DNA of 64,000 bases from Megascapheus bottae (lineage: Eukaryota; Chordata; Mammalia; Rodentia; Geomyidae). Shown here in pieces: positions 8,511-20,246 of this stretch. The notes beneath the pieces are model-generated. The model saw nothing but the letters and a program-made list of their open reading frames with translations. It ran no database searches and was not told the DNA's origin. Position 1 is the first letter of the stretch, and each line of letters opens with the position of its first letter. The position numbers and the translations under genes were made by a program. The stretch spans positions 4,926,159 to 4,990,158 of the forward strand of contig JANJXV010000040.1 in the NCBI GenBank assembly GCA_024803745.1, in the 5' to 3' direction.

Positions 8511-8984
8511 CCTTTTTCAAAGAAGGCGGGCCGGTGGCTGGGTTGTTGGCTCCTTCAGACGGGACGCATGGTGCTGCTGGCAGAGCCCCTGTGTTGTCTT
8601 AGACGGGCGCCATTTTCTCCGTTCTTTGTCCTTGTCATTGTTTCGGCCTTGCTCTGTGAGCTCGCTTGAGGGGGGGGGTTCCACATTCTCTCTGGAGGAA
8701 GGGGCCTTTGTGAGTTCACCAAGGGGGGGCCCCCTCCCCCCCCACCCCCAGAACCCAGCCCAGCCCACCCACCACCCCGAACCCCACAACAACATCACAT
8801 GGTTATAACTCTAATTGTTTCAGCGGGCACGATTAACACCTCCGTGTGGGGCAAAACCAAACCACACACTCACTCACACTCACACACGCACGCGGGGGGT
8901 GGAAGTGGAGTCTCATGGAATGTTTTCTCCTCCTGTGACTCCTCTGCCTTCCGGAAACTTCACTGCTGGCCCTGCAGGGGGACC

Positions 8985-9881
8985 ATGGCTCTGAGCACCC
9001 TGAGTCGGAAAGAGAAGGAGAAAGCCATCCACAGACTTCTCATCCAGGCTCCCCCGGGGGAGTTCGTGAACGCTTTCGACGACCTCTGCTTGCTGATCCG
9101 AGATGAGAAACTCATGCATCAGCAAGGCGAGTGCGCAGGGCATTTGCACTGCCAGAAATATTCGCTGCCTCTGTGCATCGACGGAAACGCGGTGCTGTTA
9201 TCGCACCACAACGTCATGGGCGACCGCTTCTTTGACTATCAGAGCAAGCTGTCCTTCAAGTACGACCTGCTGCAGAACCAGCTGAAAGACATCCAGAGCC
9301 ACGGCATCCTTCGCAACGAGGCTGAGTACCTGAGACACGTGGTCCTGTGTGCCCTGAAACTCTACGTCAACGACCATTACCCGGCTGGCAACTGCAACGT
9401 GCTAAGAAAGACCATCCACCACAAGGAATTCCTGATCGCCTGCATCGAGGACCACAGCTACAGCGCGGGCGCCTTCTGGAACGGCCTGTGGAAGTCCAAG
9501 TGGATCTTCCAAGTGCACCCCTTCCTCACCCAGATCACAGGCCGCATGTTCGTGCAGGCTCACTTCTTCAAGAGCGTCAACCTGCACCTGCAGATCGCCA
9601 AGGATCTCAAGGAGAGCCTGGAAGTGGTCAACCAGGCCCAGCTGGCCCTCAGCTTCGCCAGGCTCGTGGAGGAACAGGAGAATCGATTTCAAATGGCCGT
9701 CCTGGAAGAGCTGCAGGATCTGTCCAGCCAGGCCCTCCAGGGGATCCTCCGTCGAGATCTGCCCGTGACCCGCACTCTCATCGACTGGCAGAGAATCCTG
9801 GCCGACCTCACTCTGGTGATGTACCCCAAGTTAGGGTATGTCATTTATTCCCGAAGCGTCTTGTGCAACTGGATCATATAA
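8985..9881 (+). CDS. CAPZA3: F-actin-capping protein subunit alpha-3 (single exon)
   Basis: Testis-specific alpha subunit of the barbed-end actin capping protein. It pairs with a beta subunit (CAPZB3 in spermatids) and acts in sperm head and tail actin organisation. The 298 codons are uninterrupted in one exon, as in other mammals. The start is ATG at 8985 in a strong context (GACCATGG), giving MALSTLSRKEKEKAIHRLL. An open frame continues 62 codons upstream but is low-complexity and not conserved. Family blocks visible include APPGEFVNAFDDLCLLIRDE, GLWKSKWIF, LTQITGRMFVQAHFF and VNQAQLALSFARLVEEQEN. The C-terminus VMYPKLGYVIYSRSVLCNWI is intact; this is the tentacle region that contacts actin. 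The human protein has 299 residues by my memory; here one codon is missing in VMGD-RFFDYQ (a Tyr is expected after the Asp). The divergent position relative to PLCZ1 suggests shared spermatid regulation. Confidence 0.97.
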   Translation: MALSTLSRKEKEKAIHRLLIQAPPGEFVNAFDDLCLLIRDEKLMHQQGECAGHLHCQKYSLPLCIDGNAVLLSHHNVMGDRFFDYQSKLSFKYDLLQNQLKDIQSHGILRNEAEYLRHVVLCALKLYVNDHYPAGNCNVLRKTIHHKEFLIACIEDHSYSAGAFWNGLWKSKWIFQVHPFLTQITGRMFVQAHFFKSVNLHLQIAKDLKESLEVVNQAQLALSFARLVEEQENRFQMAVLEELQDLSSQALQGILRRDLPVTRTLIDWQRILADLTLVMYPKLGYVIYSRSVLCNWII

Positions 9882-10046
9882 TGAAATCTTTCCTGGTTAA
9901 GGTCTGGAGTGAGCTCGCTTGTATTGGTGGGGAACAGGCCTTCTCCCGACAAGGGCTGTGGGGTTCAAGGGGGTGAGGGCCTGGGGGGGAGAATCCATAT
10001 CCATTCTCCATGATTTTAGGATGTTTCACAATGTCAGATCGTTGCC
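9882..10046 (+). other. CAPZA3 3' flank
   Basis: Contains the proximal 3'UTR. No AATAAA or ATTAAA occurs before the SINE at 10047. The first clear AATAAA is at 10726, within a duplicated AT-rich segment, so the poly(A) site cannot be placed. Confidence 0.5.
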
Positions 10047-10285
10047 TGGAGTGAATGGCTCAGGTCTGGCACCCCAGCTCCTCAGGAGGCTGAGGTCTGA
10101 GGATCACAGGTTCAAAGCCAGCCCGGGCAGGAAAGTCCAGGAGACTCTGATCTCCAGGGAACCACCAGAAAACCAGACGTGGAGCTGTGGTTCAAGGGGT
10201 AGAGCACCAGCCAGCCTGGAGGGAAAGACGCTCAGGGACAGCATCCAGACCCTGAGTTCAAGACCCAGAACTGACAACAACAAGA
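10047..10285 (+). repeat. B1-like/Geo-tail composite SINE
   Basis: Full-length, 165 bp after the CAPZA3 stop codon. It ends in ACAACAACAAG and a short (TA)n run. Confidence 0.88.
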
Positions 10286-10487
10286 AATATATATATATAT
10301 ATATTATTTAAATGCTAAAAATACATTAAGCTAGAAAACAGTTACGCTGATTCTACACTATTTCAAGATAGAAACTATTTTATGCATTTTCGTGAAGTAT
10401 CTTTTCAATTCTATTTTACTATATGGAGCCTACTATACTAAAATGTCTTTTATTGTTTTTACTATATTTTATTATGTAAAATCATCT

Positions 10488-10712
10488 TTTTTTGGCCAAT
10501 CCTGGGGCTTGAACTCAGGGCCTGAGCATTGTCCCCGAGCTTTCTTAAGGCCAGCGCTCTACCACTCCAGCCACAGCTCCACTTCTGGCTTTTCTTTTTC
10601 ATAGTTTCTTGGAGGTAAGAGTCTCATAGACTTTCCTGCTCAGGCTGGCCTTGAACTGCAAATCCTCAGACCTCAGCTTCCTGAGTCTCTAGAATTTCAG
10701 GCGTGAGCCATA
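10488..10712 (-). repeat. B1-like/Geo-tail composite SINE
   Basis: Full-length minus-strand copy, somewhat older than its neighbours. Its 5' end runs into the duplicated segment at 10707. Confidence 0.85.
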
Positions 10713-10844
10713 ACATATCTTATATAATAAAGTCTTTGCACATGATTTTTTTTTAAATCATTTCATTAAAAATCATTTTAAAACAATCATTTCAGAGCCT
10801 GGCCATAACATATCTTATATAATAAAGTCTTTGCACATGATTTA
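10707..10844. repeat. Direct duplication of about 42 bp (95-bp offset)
   Basis: GCCATAACATATCTTATATA and the following 22 bases occur at 10707 and again at 10802. The first copy starts inside the end of a SINE. Confidence 0.85.
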
Positions 10845-11021
10845 AAAAAAAAATCATCCATCTGGTTCAAACTTTATGCAGATTTTATGTAGTAGAACGA
10901 CTTCCTGTTGCATTATTTAGACCGTGTCTGTTGAGGCTGCTACAAGAGAATGAGTCACTAAGTGGAAAATTAATAGTTACCATTCTGGAGATTGAAAACT
11001 CCAAATCAAGATTTTGGTAGA

Positions 11022-11215
11022 GGGCCGGGAGTTTGGCCTAGCGGTAGAGTGCTCGCCTAGCATGCACAAAGTCCCGGGTTCGATTCCTCATTACCCCATA
11101 CACAGAAAAAGCCAGAACTGGTGCTGTGGTTCAAATGGTAGAGCTCTAGCCTTGAGAAAGTCCAAGGACAGTGCTCAGGTCCTTTGTTCAAGACCCACAA
11201 CCAACAAAAAAAAGT
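11022..11215 (+). repeat. IDL-Geo-like dimeric SINE
   Basis: Full-length with both monomers and an A-rich tail. Confidence 0.88.
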
Positions 11216-12208
11216 AAAATTAAATAAACACATTTTAAATTTGGTAAGATTATTAAAGACAAATAACACCACTGGTTAGACATACCCCTACTTACAGTAT
11301 AGGTCAGGTTCCTTTACTTACGTGTCCGTGTCTATGTGTAACTATTATTTATTGCTATGACTGTACAACATCTCATCTATTTGTATATATCTATACATTT
11401 ATAGATATGAACAAGCTTGCTTAAAAGAATTAGGTCATATAAAGGAATTTATTTGATGGTGAAGAGTTTATCTAAATGAGATGACATATAACTTTGTATT
11501 TTCTCAGAATTAAACACACATACATACATATGAAACATAAATAATGAAAAGAAGCATTACACTTTCCAAAGCCAAATGTTACATATTTTTCACATTTCTT
11601 GTGAGAAAATAGTGAAGAGGGCAAAGTCTTCCTCCAGAAAACCAAGTTGGGGGAGAAAAATCACCGGAGTATTTTCATTTCCATTTTGAGAATTAATCTT
11701 GCAATGTTTTATACACACACACAAAATCTAATCGGTGCTGTGGTTAATTAAGATTTCATTAGTGAGCAGACATAAAAGGCAAAGCGCGTCTGAAGTGATT
11801 CTTCCTGCTTTGGTTACTGATGAAGAAAAACCTCAAGCAAAATCTCCCCTGGAGTTGTCTTTCTTTCTTCTGCTCGTTTTCCTACCTGCACCAAGTAAGA
11901 TGTTAAACCGAGCCGTCTTCCTATAGTTGTGATGATTATTTAATCTTTAATTATTGAATCCTCACTACATTGGGAACGTAAATGTCTTTTTGGTCATATG
12001 CTTACACAAAACTGAACTACTCCTTCAGCCAGGGCCGTCTTCGTCCCGCGCACCTCTGTCCTGAAGATTCTACTCCAAGGCTTCTGGTTCACATTATTAT
12101 TTCTTGTCAACAGATTCCTGGTCACCCCGCAGGCCATGTGAATTTACACTAACAGCATTAAATAGTCACATCTGTGGGTTCTGCACGATTCAGTGTAGAA
12201 GAGGAAAT
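11216..12208. other. Unique intergenic sequence
   Basis: About 1 kb without a recognisable SINE or gene, AT-rich in the first two thirds. The open frame at 11735-11926 has no family resemblance. Confidence 0.5.
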
Positions 12209-12210
12209 TC

Positions 12211-12451
12211 CATGGATGGATGGGTAGATGGATGGATGGATGGATGGTGGATGGATGTATGGATGGATGGATGGATGGTGGATGGATGGGTGGATGGATG
12301 GGTGGATGGCGGGTGGATGGGTGGATGGGTGGATGGATGGATGGATGGATAGATGGTGCATGGATGGATGGATGGTGGGTGGATGGGTGGATGGGTGGAT
12401 GGATGGATGGATGGTGGGTGGATGGATGGTGGGTAGATGGATGGGTGGATT
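12211..12451. repeat. (GGAT)n array
   Basis: About 240 bp of GGAT/GGGT units. It reads open in all frames as Met-Asp-Gly-Trp repeats, which is not coding evidence. Confidence 0.95.
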
Positions 12452-12465
12452 TACCCATTGCTTTG

Positions 12466-12611
12466 GTCTCAGAGACTCTTATCTCCAATTAACTACCAAA
12501 AAGCCCAAAGTGGAGCTGTGGCTCAAGTGGTAGAGTGCCAGCTGTCAGCAAGAGAAGCTTGGGAAAGGTCCAGGCCCTGAATTCAAGTCCCAGGACTGGC
12601 AAAAAAAAAAT
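12466..12611 (+). repeat. B1-like/Geo-tail SINE, 5' truncated
   Basis: Begins at the GAGACTCTTATCTCC end of the head. The right half is complete and leads straight into the GAAA array. Confidence 0.82.
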
Positions 12612-12617
12612 AATGGA

Positions 12618-13038
<421 letters not shown>

Positions 13039-13338
13039 ATGGACAGAGCCTGTGCTGGCTGGGTTCCTGGGTGAACGGGGCTGGGGGTCTCCAGATGAAT
13101 GTAGCTTCAGCAAGAGAAGGGGGAGGCTATTTGGAGGGGCACACATGACATTTTCCCCAGTCTTCGCTGCTCCTGGAGCACTGGAACGGAGCATTTCCTA
13201 AAGACCCCGTGGCTTTGGGATGAGTGTTTTTAGAGAATTGGCATTAGTTGGTTTTCCTGTCCTAATGATGACATGAAGAAAAGGTTGTGGGCTTCTGGAG
13301 TCGATGGTCAAACTTTTTTGCCCTTCGGAAAACCGACT

Positions 13339-13560
13339 TGGGGTCTGGGAGCGTGGCCTAGTGGTAGAGAGTTTGCCTGGTAGGCCTGAAGCCCTGGGTT
13401 CGATTCCTCTTCAGTGCCACAGCCACAGAAAAAGCCCAAAGTGGAGCTGTGACTCAAGTGGTAAAGCGCCAGCCTTGAGCAAAAAGAAGCTCCGGGACAG
13501 CGACCAGGCCCTGATTTAAGTCCCAGGACCCACACCAAATAAATAAATAAATAAATAAAC
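13339..13560 (+). repeat. IDL-Geo-like dimeric SINE with (AAAT)n tail
   Basis: Both monomers are complete, with an AAATAAATAAAT tail at the 3' end. Confidence 0.88.
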
Positions 13561-14672
13561 AAACAATATAAAATCCCCCTTTTTTAACCACCTCCCCTAA
13601 AATATTAATATTACCGGCAGTTGATGTGTTAGGATAGGTTGTACAAGTCAAGCCAAGAGAGAAGCGGGAAAACAACACATAAGAAAAAAAACCATAAATG
13701 AGTCCTATTTATGGCTGGCATCAATATGTATTTAGAAAGACAAAAGCAAAATAATGATGAATGCTTTGTCCAAGTCCTATAGTATGAGACCCCCCAAAAT
13801 AAATAAAAATAAAAATCCCCACCACACTCAATTGCATCTCCGTATAAAGTGATTCCTGACTAGAATAATGGAGAAGCAGAATTCATTTCGCCAATAATAG
13901 AGGTCAATGTATTTAAGCGGTAGAATATTCGTTTGATTTAGAAGTCACTAGAGTTGGGGGGTTTGTTTAGTGCTAGTGTGACAGAAAAGGACCGGCAGAG
14001 TTGAACCATCATGTCCTGTTTCTGCTTGGAAATGTTAAAGATAGAGACTTCAACGTCCACAGTTGCTTTACATCACAAATCGGTGGCAATCATAAATCTT
14101 CTTTCTTAGTTTGCGGTGTGTAGCATGGAGACTGTTTTAGCTGATAACCAGAACGGTTGATTCGAAACCCCTTTTGCACACACACCGACTTAAAATGTGG
14201 GTTTTTTTTTTTCCCCCTCGATACAATAAAATAAAGAACAGAGAGAAAGCCGTGGCATATTTTTCCCCCAAAGTAAACAGAATGAAAACTTTAACATCAT
14301 AACCCTGATGAATACCAGAGTTGAAAAGATCGTATATATGTATATAGACACAAATATATAAAATCCAGATGCATAATGTAGAGAATGAATGAATGAATTA
14401 GAACCATGATCAGAACCGTGAGCCACGGCCTCCTCAAATTGCTCTTTTCTTATGGGTGATTGCATTCTCCATTTCTAAATCCCATACGAGTCGTGATTCT
14501 GAAAATCCACATAAACCCACACATTGCCTTCCACTGCCCTGATGTCCTGGGCCTTGAAGAAAACGGCAGGCTGACAGCCCCACTCTCAACCCAACAGCAG
14601 GTGTGGCGGGACTGTACCATGAATGGATAGGTCTAAGTGAGCCAAACGAATCCATGATCCTGATGGGATACT
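13561..14672. other. SINE-free intergenic stretch
   Basis: 1.1 kb of AT-rich sequence with no recognisable repeat or exon. It is one of the longer repeat-poor stretches of the intergenic tract and a candidate for conserved noncoding sequence, which I cannot test. Confidence 0.4.
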
Positions 14673-14895
14673 CAGCCAGGCGCTGGGGCTCACACCCATC
14701 ACCCCAGCTCCTCAGGAGGCTGAGATCCGAGGATCGGGGTTCAAAGCCAGCCCGGGCAGGAAAATCCGTGAGACCCTGATCTCCAAGAAACCACCAGAAA
14801 ACCAGACGTGGAGCTGTGGTTCAAGTGGTAGAGCGCCAGCCTGGAGGGAAAGCAGCTCAGGGACAGCGCCCAGGCCCTGAGTTCAAGACCCAGGA

Positions 14896-14896
<1 letters not shown>
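14673..14896 (+). repeat. B1-like/Geo-tail composite SINE
   Basis: Full-length young-looking copy whose tail is replaced by a CA repeat. Confidence 0.9.

Positions 14897-14954
<58 letters not shown>
14897..14954. repeat. (CA)n microsatellite
   Basis: About 29 uninterrupted CA units directly at the 3' end of the SINE. Confidence 0.95.
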
Positions 14955-14957
<3 letters not shown>

Positions 14958-15363
14958 AAATGGAATATGCCAGTCCTGGGACTTGAACTCGAGACCTGGG
15001 TGTTGTCTCAAGGGGACCCCCTGAGGCCTCTGTGCTCCTTTACCTCCTCCAGGCCAAAAGTCACACAGGGAGCTTCTAGAAGCCAGCAGCACATTTTCTA
15101 TTAGATTTGAGAGGTCATTGGAAAAACTTTTTTTTTAAATTTTTTTTTAATCCAGCCTCCCTCCGGCCTTATTTGGTACAAATTCACATTGAAGGCAAAT
15201 TCAGCGAAGCACATCTAATTTGATGGATAGCCACAGTTAATGAGCTAAAACTGTGTTACGCTAAGGTTATTGGAAAATAAAAGGACATTCGAAGTAGAAG
15301 GGACAGAAAAGGTGTTGTTTTTTTTTTAAACACCCCCTCCTCCCAAACTAGGGTCCTGAGACC

Positions 15364-15396
<33 letters not shown>

Positions 15397-15537
15397 GGCA
15401 ACAGTGCATTGAAAACATGTTTAAAATGAATGTAGAATCATTTCTGCCTAGTCCTTAGAAAAGACCAGGATGAGGGTCTTTTTTTGTGTGACTATTATAT
15501 GATTCTTATTGGAGATATATATATATATATATATTCT
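14955..15537. other. Unique intergenic sequence with (AAT)n at 15363-15395
   Basis: Contains a repeat-poor block at 15150-15330 with TTAATGAGCT and TTACGCTAAGG words, then an AAT microsatellite and a (TA)n run next to the following SINE. Confidence 0.45.
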
Positions 15538-15723
15538 AGCCAGTCCTGGGTCTTGAACTCAGGGCCTGAGCACTGTCCTTGGATTTTCTCAAGGCTAGAG
15601 CTCTACCACTTGAGCCTCAGCACCACTTCTGGATTTTTTCTATGTATGTGGTACCGAGGAATCGAACCTGGGTCTTCGTGCATGCTAGACAAGCACTTTA
15701 CCACTAGGCCACACTCCCGGTCC
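15538..15723 (-). repeat. IDL-Geo-like dimeric SINE
   Basis: Full-length minus-strand copy preceded by a (TA)n tail remnant. Confidence 0.88.
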
Positions 15724-16371
15724 CTGGTTCTGTACGTTGGTGGCACTCTAAACACTGAACAGTTAATGGCATATCCATTTGACGTGGGGGTCACCCAGGA
15801 ATCCTTGACAGCCCGTGTGTGACACAGTGAAGGTTTTGTCGTACCCAAAATAAACTTGACCTTGGCGTTCCCTCAGGTATTAAATCGCTCTCTTCGGGGC
15901 ACTAACAGCAGGCGTGCTGGGTGGCTATGAATAATGGATGGGGAAAGTTTTATTTTTTTTCTTTTTAGCTTCATTTCTGAGCTCTTCAGTTCGTGGCAGG
16001 AACACGCATGGTGGAAGCCAGAGGAATTCTGTTTTCCCGTGTCCGGATTGGCAGGTATTTGTCATTTCACTGCCTGGGGAGTGCTTCTTCCAGCGCTCAC
16101 TCGACAACGAGGAGAAGAAATAGCAGATGAAAGCAATTATTTAAGTTTTTTTTTTTTTGGAACCTTTTTGGGCTGTCGTTACGTTCATATCACATCAGTC
16201 AATTTAGGAGATGAAATTCCCAGTCAGACTGGCGGAGGAAGGCGGGGAAGGATGACTCAAGACTCAGGGTCCTTCCATCCATGCTGCCATGTTGCATTGA
16301 TGCTCCCTTTGTACAATGACTTAAAGGTCAAAATAAATCATCTTCCAAAGAATCCTTGGCTGGTCGCCAAT
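15724..16371. other. Unique intergenic sequence
   Basis: No gene or mobile element recognised. The open frame at 15934-16416 runs into the next SINE and has no family resemblance. Confidence 0.45.
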
Positions 16372-16590
16372 GTCTCCCCACCTGTCCTCCCAGCTCCTCA
16401 GGAGACTGAGATCTGAGGATCACAGGTTCAAAGCCAGCCTGGGCAGGAAAGTCCAGGAGACTCTGATCTCCAATGAAACCACCAGAAAACCAGACGTGGA
16501 GCTGTGGTTCAAGGGGTAGAGCGCCAGCCTGGAGGGAAAGAAGCTCATGGACAGCGCCCAGGCCCTGAGTTCAAGTCCCAGGATTAACCA
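16372..16590 (+). repeat. B1-like/Geo-tail composite SINE
   Basis: Nearly full-length. The head begins CACCTGTCCTCCCAGCTCC and the A-tail is poor. Confidence 0.85.
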
Positions 16591-17981
16591 ATACTTGTGG
16601 CCTGCTGTAAATTCATCAGATGGTCTGACACCCTGCTTACAGCTCTAACCCTAAAATAATAATAATAATAACAATAATAATAGTAATAGTAATACCCCCC
16701 AAAGATTCTTGGCCGCAAAACTGAACTGCTCCGGCTCACTCAGCTAACACACACCGCCGTGAGTCAGGGCCAGGCCATGAGAAGACTTTATTTACACCAG
16801 TGTCAAAATGGAATTTCTGTGTCTGATTACCCAGACCCCCCCCACACACACACCCCACCGCCCGACCCTGCTGAGTGTGTTTCTTCCATGCGTGTTATTT
16901 ACTCTCTGCTGTTATCAGAACTCTGACCCCCAAAATACATCCTGCACCCCAAGAAAGTTCTGGGTAAAGGACAGGAAAATGATAGGTAAAGTTAGATGGC
17001 TGGGAATGGTCAAAGTTCAATTCTTGCTCAGCTGCAAACTGGCTCTTGGGGGGGGGGGGGGTGTTTGTTTTTGTTTTTTTTTTCCTGTTCTTTTCTTTAT
17101 TGTCGGTGATAATAATAATAATTGTGGGGTCCACAGTCTGTCATCTTAGCAGACAGTGTGTTCTTATGACTCACAAAGAACTCCTTTTAAATCTCCCTTG
17201 GGTGGGTTTCACCATTTATTTACTCAACCCCTAGACCTCTTTTAAGAGAACTGGCTTAAGTAGCCATTAAGAAATAAAGGTCAAACCTTAGAGAAGGAAC
17301 AAAAAAAAAATTCAAAAAAAAGGAAAAGACCCAGGGGGGGAGAAAAAATGCAAAATAATGAGTGTGAGAATGCCATTCGTATTCTACCATCCGAGTTCCG
17401 CTCAGGATTGAGGTAAAGCGAAGTTCTAGTGAGCGGGTTTCATATCCCTGGTTCAAGGCCCCCACCTCCGGCTGTGAAAGTGTCATTTAATTACTGACAA
17501 GAATCAGAGCCTTTAAAAAAAAAAATGTGTGTGGAAAAAGCTAATAGTGTGAGATACTGCTGGGAACTGGAAGCTTCAACTCCCTTCTGCTGGATTTCTC
17601 CAGGGCCCACCCTCCTGTGGACTTATGCTATGAGCAGAATAGGGAAACGCCATCCAGCACTAATGAGAAGCGTGACAATGTCATATACACTAGAATTGGG
17701 GGACATGGAGAATCCTCTGCCCAAGGGTCAGAGGTTAATTCCTCCTGTAGCTACATTTTAGGGACCACTGCCTTCATGGATTGTTCTAGAAAACAACCTT
17801 CCGTGAACACACCCGGCCTCTATAAAAAGCTAAGCAAGGCAGGATCCGGCCTCTCCTCAGAGTCATCTTTATTACGTGCTTACACTTTAATCCGCTCCTT
17901 AGCAAACTTCTTTACCCTCTGATTTCCCTGCCCGTGAGACCTCCCGGCCAAAGGATACAAAACTCTCAGTTTTTAGTAAAA
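16591..17981. other. SINE-free intergenic stretch
   Basis: 1.4 kb with an AAT microsatellite (16653-16695), a G-run (17048-17061) and otherwise unique sequence. No exon-like match. Confidence 0.45.
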
Positions 17982-18214
17982 TACTGCTGGCTCAGGCCTA
18001 TCCCAGCCCCTCAGGAGGCTGAGATCTGAGAATCACAGGTTCAAAGCCAGCCCGGGTAGGAAAGTCCAGGAGACTCTGATCTCCAGGGAACCACCAGAAA
18101 ACCAGACGTGGAGCTGTGGTTCAAGGGGTAGAGCGCCAGCCTGGAGTGGAAAGAAGCTCAGGGAGACAGCGCCCAGGCCCTGAGTTCAAGACCCAGGACT
18201 GACAAAAAAAAAGC
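17982..18214 (+). repeat. B1-like/Geo-tail composite SINE
   Basis: Nearly complete with an A-tail. The start of the head is shortened. Confidence 0.87.
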
Positions 18215-18859
18215 AAAAAACTAGACATTGGTAAGTCTAGGCTGCTTTTTTTCTTTGTCTTTTTCCTTTTCTTTTCTTTTGATTTAAATAGCACTGAGTA
18301 GTCTCCTTAGCAAGCAATCCAAGGATGGTTTGTTGAAGCACCAGAAAGTTGGCGCTTGGATTTTCCAAGTATTTATGGTCTCCGGCGTGATTTTTGAGAA
18401 TTCTTCCACCATATGGAACATGTACGTAAGGCCCATTAGAAGCATAAATACTAAGAGAGCAATGACTCCACCTTATCAGAAATCATCAGCAATTACTCCC
18501 TTCCTCCCATTAAGCAATTACAGTGAGATCTCGTGGGCCTAATTTCCTTCTCAAATTGCACGTCGTGATTAGGTTAAACCACCTAAAAATTCCACTACTC
18601 AATTACCGGACTTGCATAAAGATGGTAATTTCATGTCTTTTGCCTAATGTAATAAATCTTTTTTTTTTCTTTTACTCTCTAATTAAAACTTGGCCATCTC
18701 AAAAGCTAGATTGAGACATCACCCGCAAAGATGATTCTTCGCGGCTCTCTTTCTCTCTCACTTTTGTAGATCCCAGAAAACCATTACAACACGTTAGTCG
18801 AGTGCCAAAGGCATGGGTCTAACCCTAGCCAAGTGTAGAAGGGTCAGTGTTCGAATCCA
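18215..18859. other. Repeat-poor AT-rich intergenic stretch
   Basis: Several TTAATT/AATTAC words and an otherwise unique look at 18290-18720. No gene signal. Confidence 0.4.
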
Positions 18860-19094
18860 GCTGGGCCCGATGGCCCAGGCCTGTCCCTGGCTACACAGGA
18901 GGCTGAGATCTGAGGATCACAGGTTCAAAGCCAGCCTGGGCAGGAAAGTCCAGGAGACTCTGATCTCCAATGAACCACCAGAAAACTAGACGTGGAGCTG
19001 TGGCTCAAGTAGTAGAGTGCCAGCCTGGAGGAAAAGAAGCTCAGGGACAGTGCCCAGGCCCTGAGTTCAAGACCCAGGTCTGGAAAAAAGAAGA
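18860..19094 (+). repeat. B1-like/Geo-tail composite SINE
   Basis: Full-length with an AAAAAAG tail. Confidence 0.87.
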
Positions 19095-19170
19095 AATACA
19101 GATTAACATGTCAAAAAAGCATGTGGACTCATTAATGTGTGATCCAATAAGATCTTTTTTGTTTTTCTTT

Positions 19171-19232
19171 CCAAGGACAATGCCCAGGCCCTGAGTTCAA
19201 GCCCAACGACAGGCAAAAAAAAAAAAAAAAAA
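19171..19232 (+). repeat. Geo right-monomer 3' fragment
   Basis: Only the last 45 bases of the right half (CCCAGGCCCTGAGTTCAAG) and a pure A-tail. Confidence 0.8.
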
Positions 19233-19545
19233 GTTCTGTCTTGAATGCATGCTGCTGCATCTTTGAATTAATACAAAGGCAATTCTTCTTGTTAAAAGTA
19301 TTTCCTTTAAAATTTGTAGAGACTGCCTTTTATTTACTTTTTTATTCAGGCTCACATTCATTAGCATTCTCATGCATCTTGAGCAAATTTGCATACGTGA
19401 AAGGGTGGTGTTAATTGGGGTTGGTTTCTTCTACAATCGTTTAGACTCTGTGCATAAACACAACACAAATACCAGAAGGCCGTGGTGGGCAAGAGGAAAA
19501 TGAAATAAATAATAAAGCAAATGTGGATTTAAAAATAAAATTGCA
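19233..19545. other. Unique intergenic sequence
   Basis: AT-rich. Nothing recognised. Confidence 0.4.
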
Positions 19546-19649
19546 TGGGCTGGGAGAGTGGCCTAGTGGTAGAGTGCCTGCCTTGAAAGAGCCCCAGGAC
19601 AGTGCTCAGGCCCTGAGTTCAAGACCCACGACTGGCAAAAAAAAAAAAT
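19546..19649 (+). repeat. IDL-Geo-like SINE with internal deletion
   Basis: The left monomer breaks off after GTGGTAGAGTGCCTGCCTTG and joins directly to the 3' part of the right monomer, removing about 90 bp. Confidence 0.8.
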
Positions 19650-19843
19650 GTTGTTCTCTGTTAACAAATGTTGGTGGTTTCCTTCTCAGTCTTTGTACCA
19701 CTTCTGGGTTATAGTTTGTGTCTAGGTGTGATGAGAAATTAGGAACTGCCAATTTTTGTGCTTGATCACTGTCCAGCAATTAACTGTATTCATTTTCCTT
19801 CCCTCAATTATTAGAGAAGTTAAGCTTTATTTATTTATTTATT

Positions 19844-19937
19844 TTGTACCAGTCCTGGGTCTTGAACTCAGGGCCCGGGCACTGTCCCTGAGCTCAAGAC
19901 TAGAGCTCTACCACTGAAACCATAGCTCCAGGCCCAG
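19844..19937 (-). repeat. Geo-type right monomer
   Basis: Right half alone on the minus strand, next to a TTTATTTATTTATTT tail. Confidence 0.8.
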
Positions 19938-20170
19938 TATATGTGTGTATATATATATTTTTTAAGAGATATGCTTAGCCATACAATTTGCCTTCTGTGA
20001 ATTGTCAATCACATCATTTGTTTATTTTTCTATTACATTATTGATGTTTTTCATGCTGATTTGAAGAATGATTTGTGAGTATATATATATTATATTATAT
20101 ATTCATATAGGACTCCTTTGTTTAGTGCATTGTAATATACCTTCTTAGAGTTTATGGAACAAAAATATAT

Positions 20171-20172
<2 letters not shown>

Positions 20173-20215
<43 letters not shown>

Positions 20216-20246
20216 TGTGTGTGCGTATGTGTGTGTGTGTGCGCGC
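20173..20246. repeat. (GT)n microsatellite
   Basis: About 70 bp with GAGT, GCGT and GCGCGC interruptions. It abuts the 3' side of a minus-strand SINE. Confidence 0.93.

Noticed and set aside
8799..8984. Upstream 62-codon extension of CAPZA3
   Set aside because: Low-complexity His/Thr repeat and no conservation; ATG 8985 has the strong context and matches the known protein start.
9347..9976. Overlapping 209-codon plus frame and 96-codon minus frame within CAPZA3
   Set aside because: Shadow frames of the conserved CAPZA3 reading frame.
9882..10046. CAPZA3 poly(A) signal
   Set aside because: No AATAAA or ATTAAA in the proximal 3' flank; the signal at 10726 is too far to assign without data.
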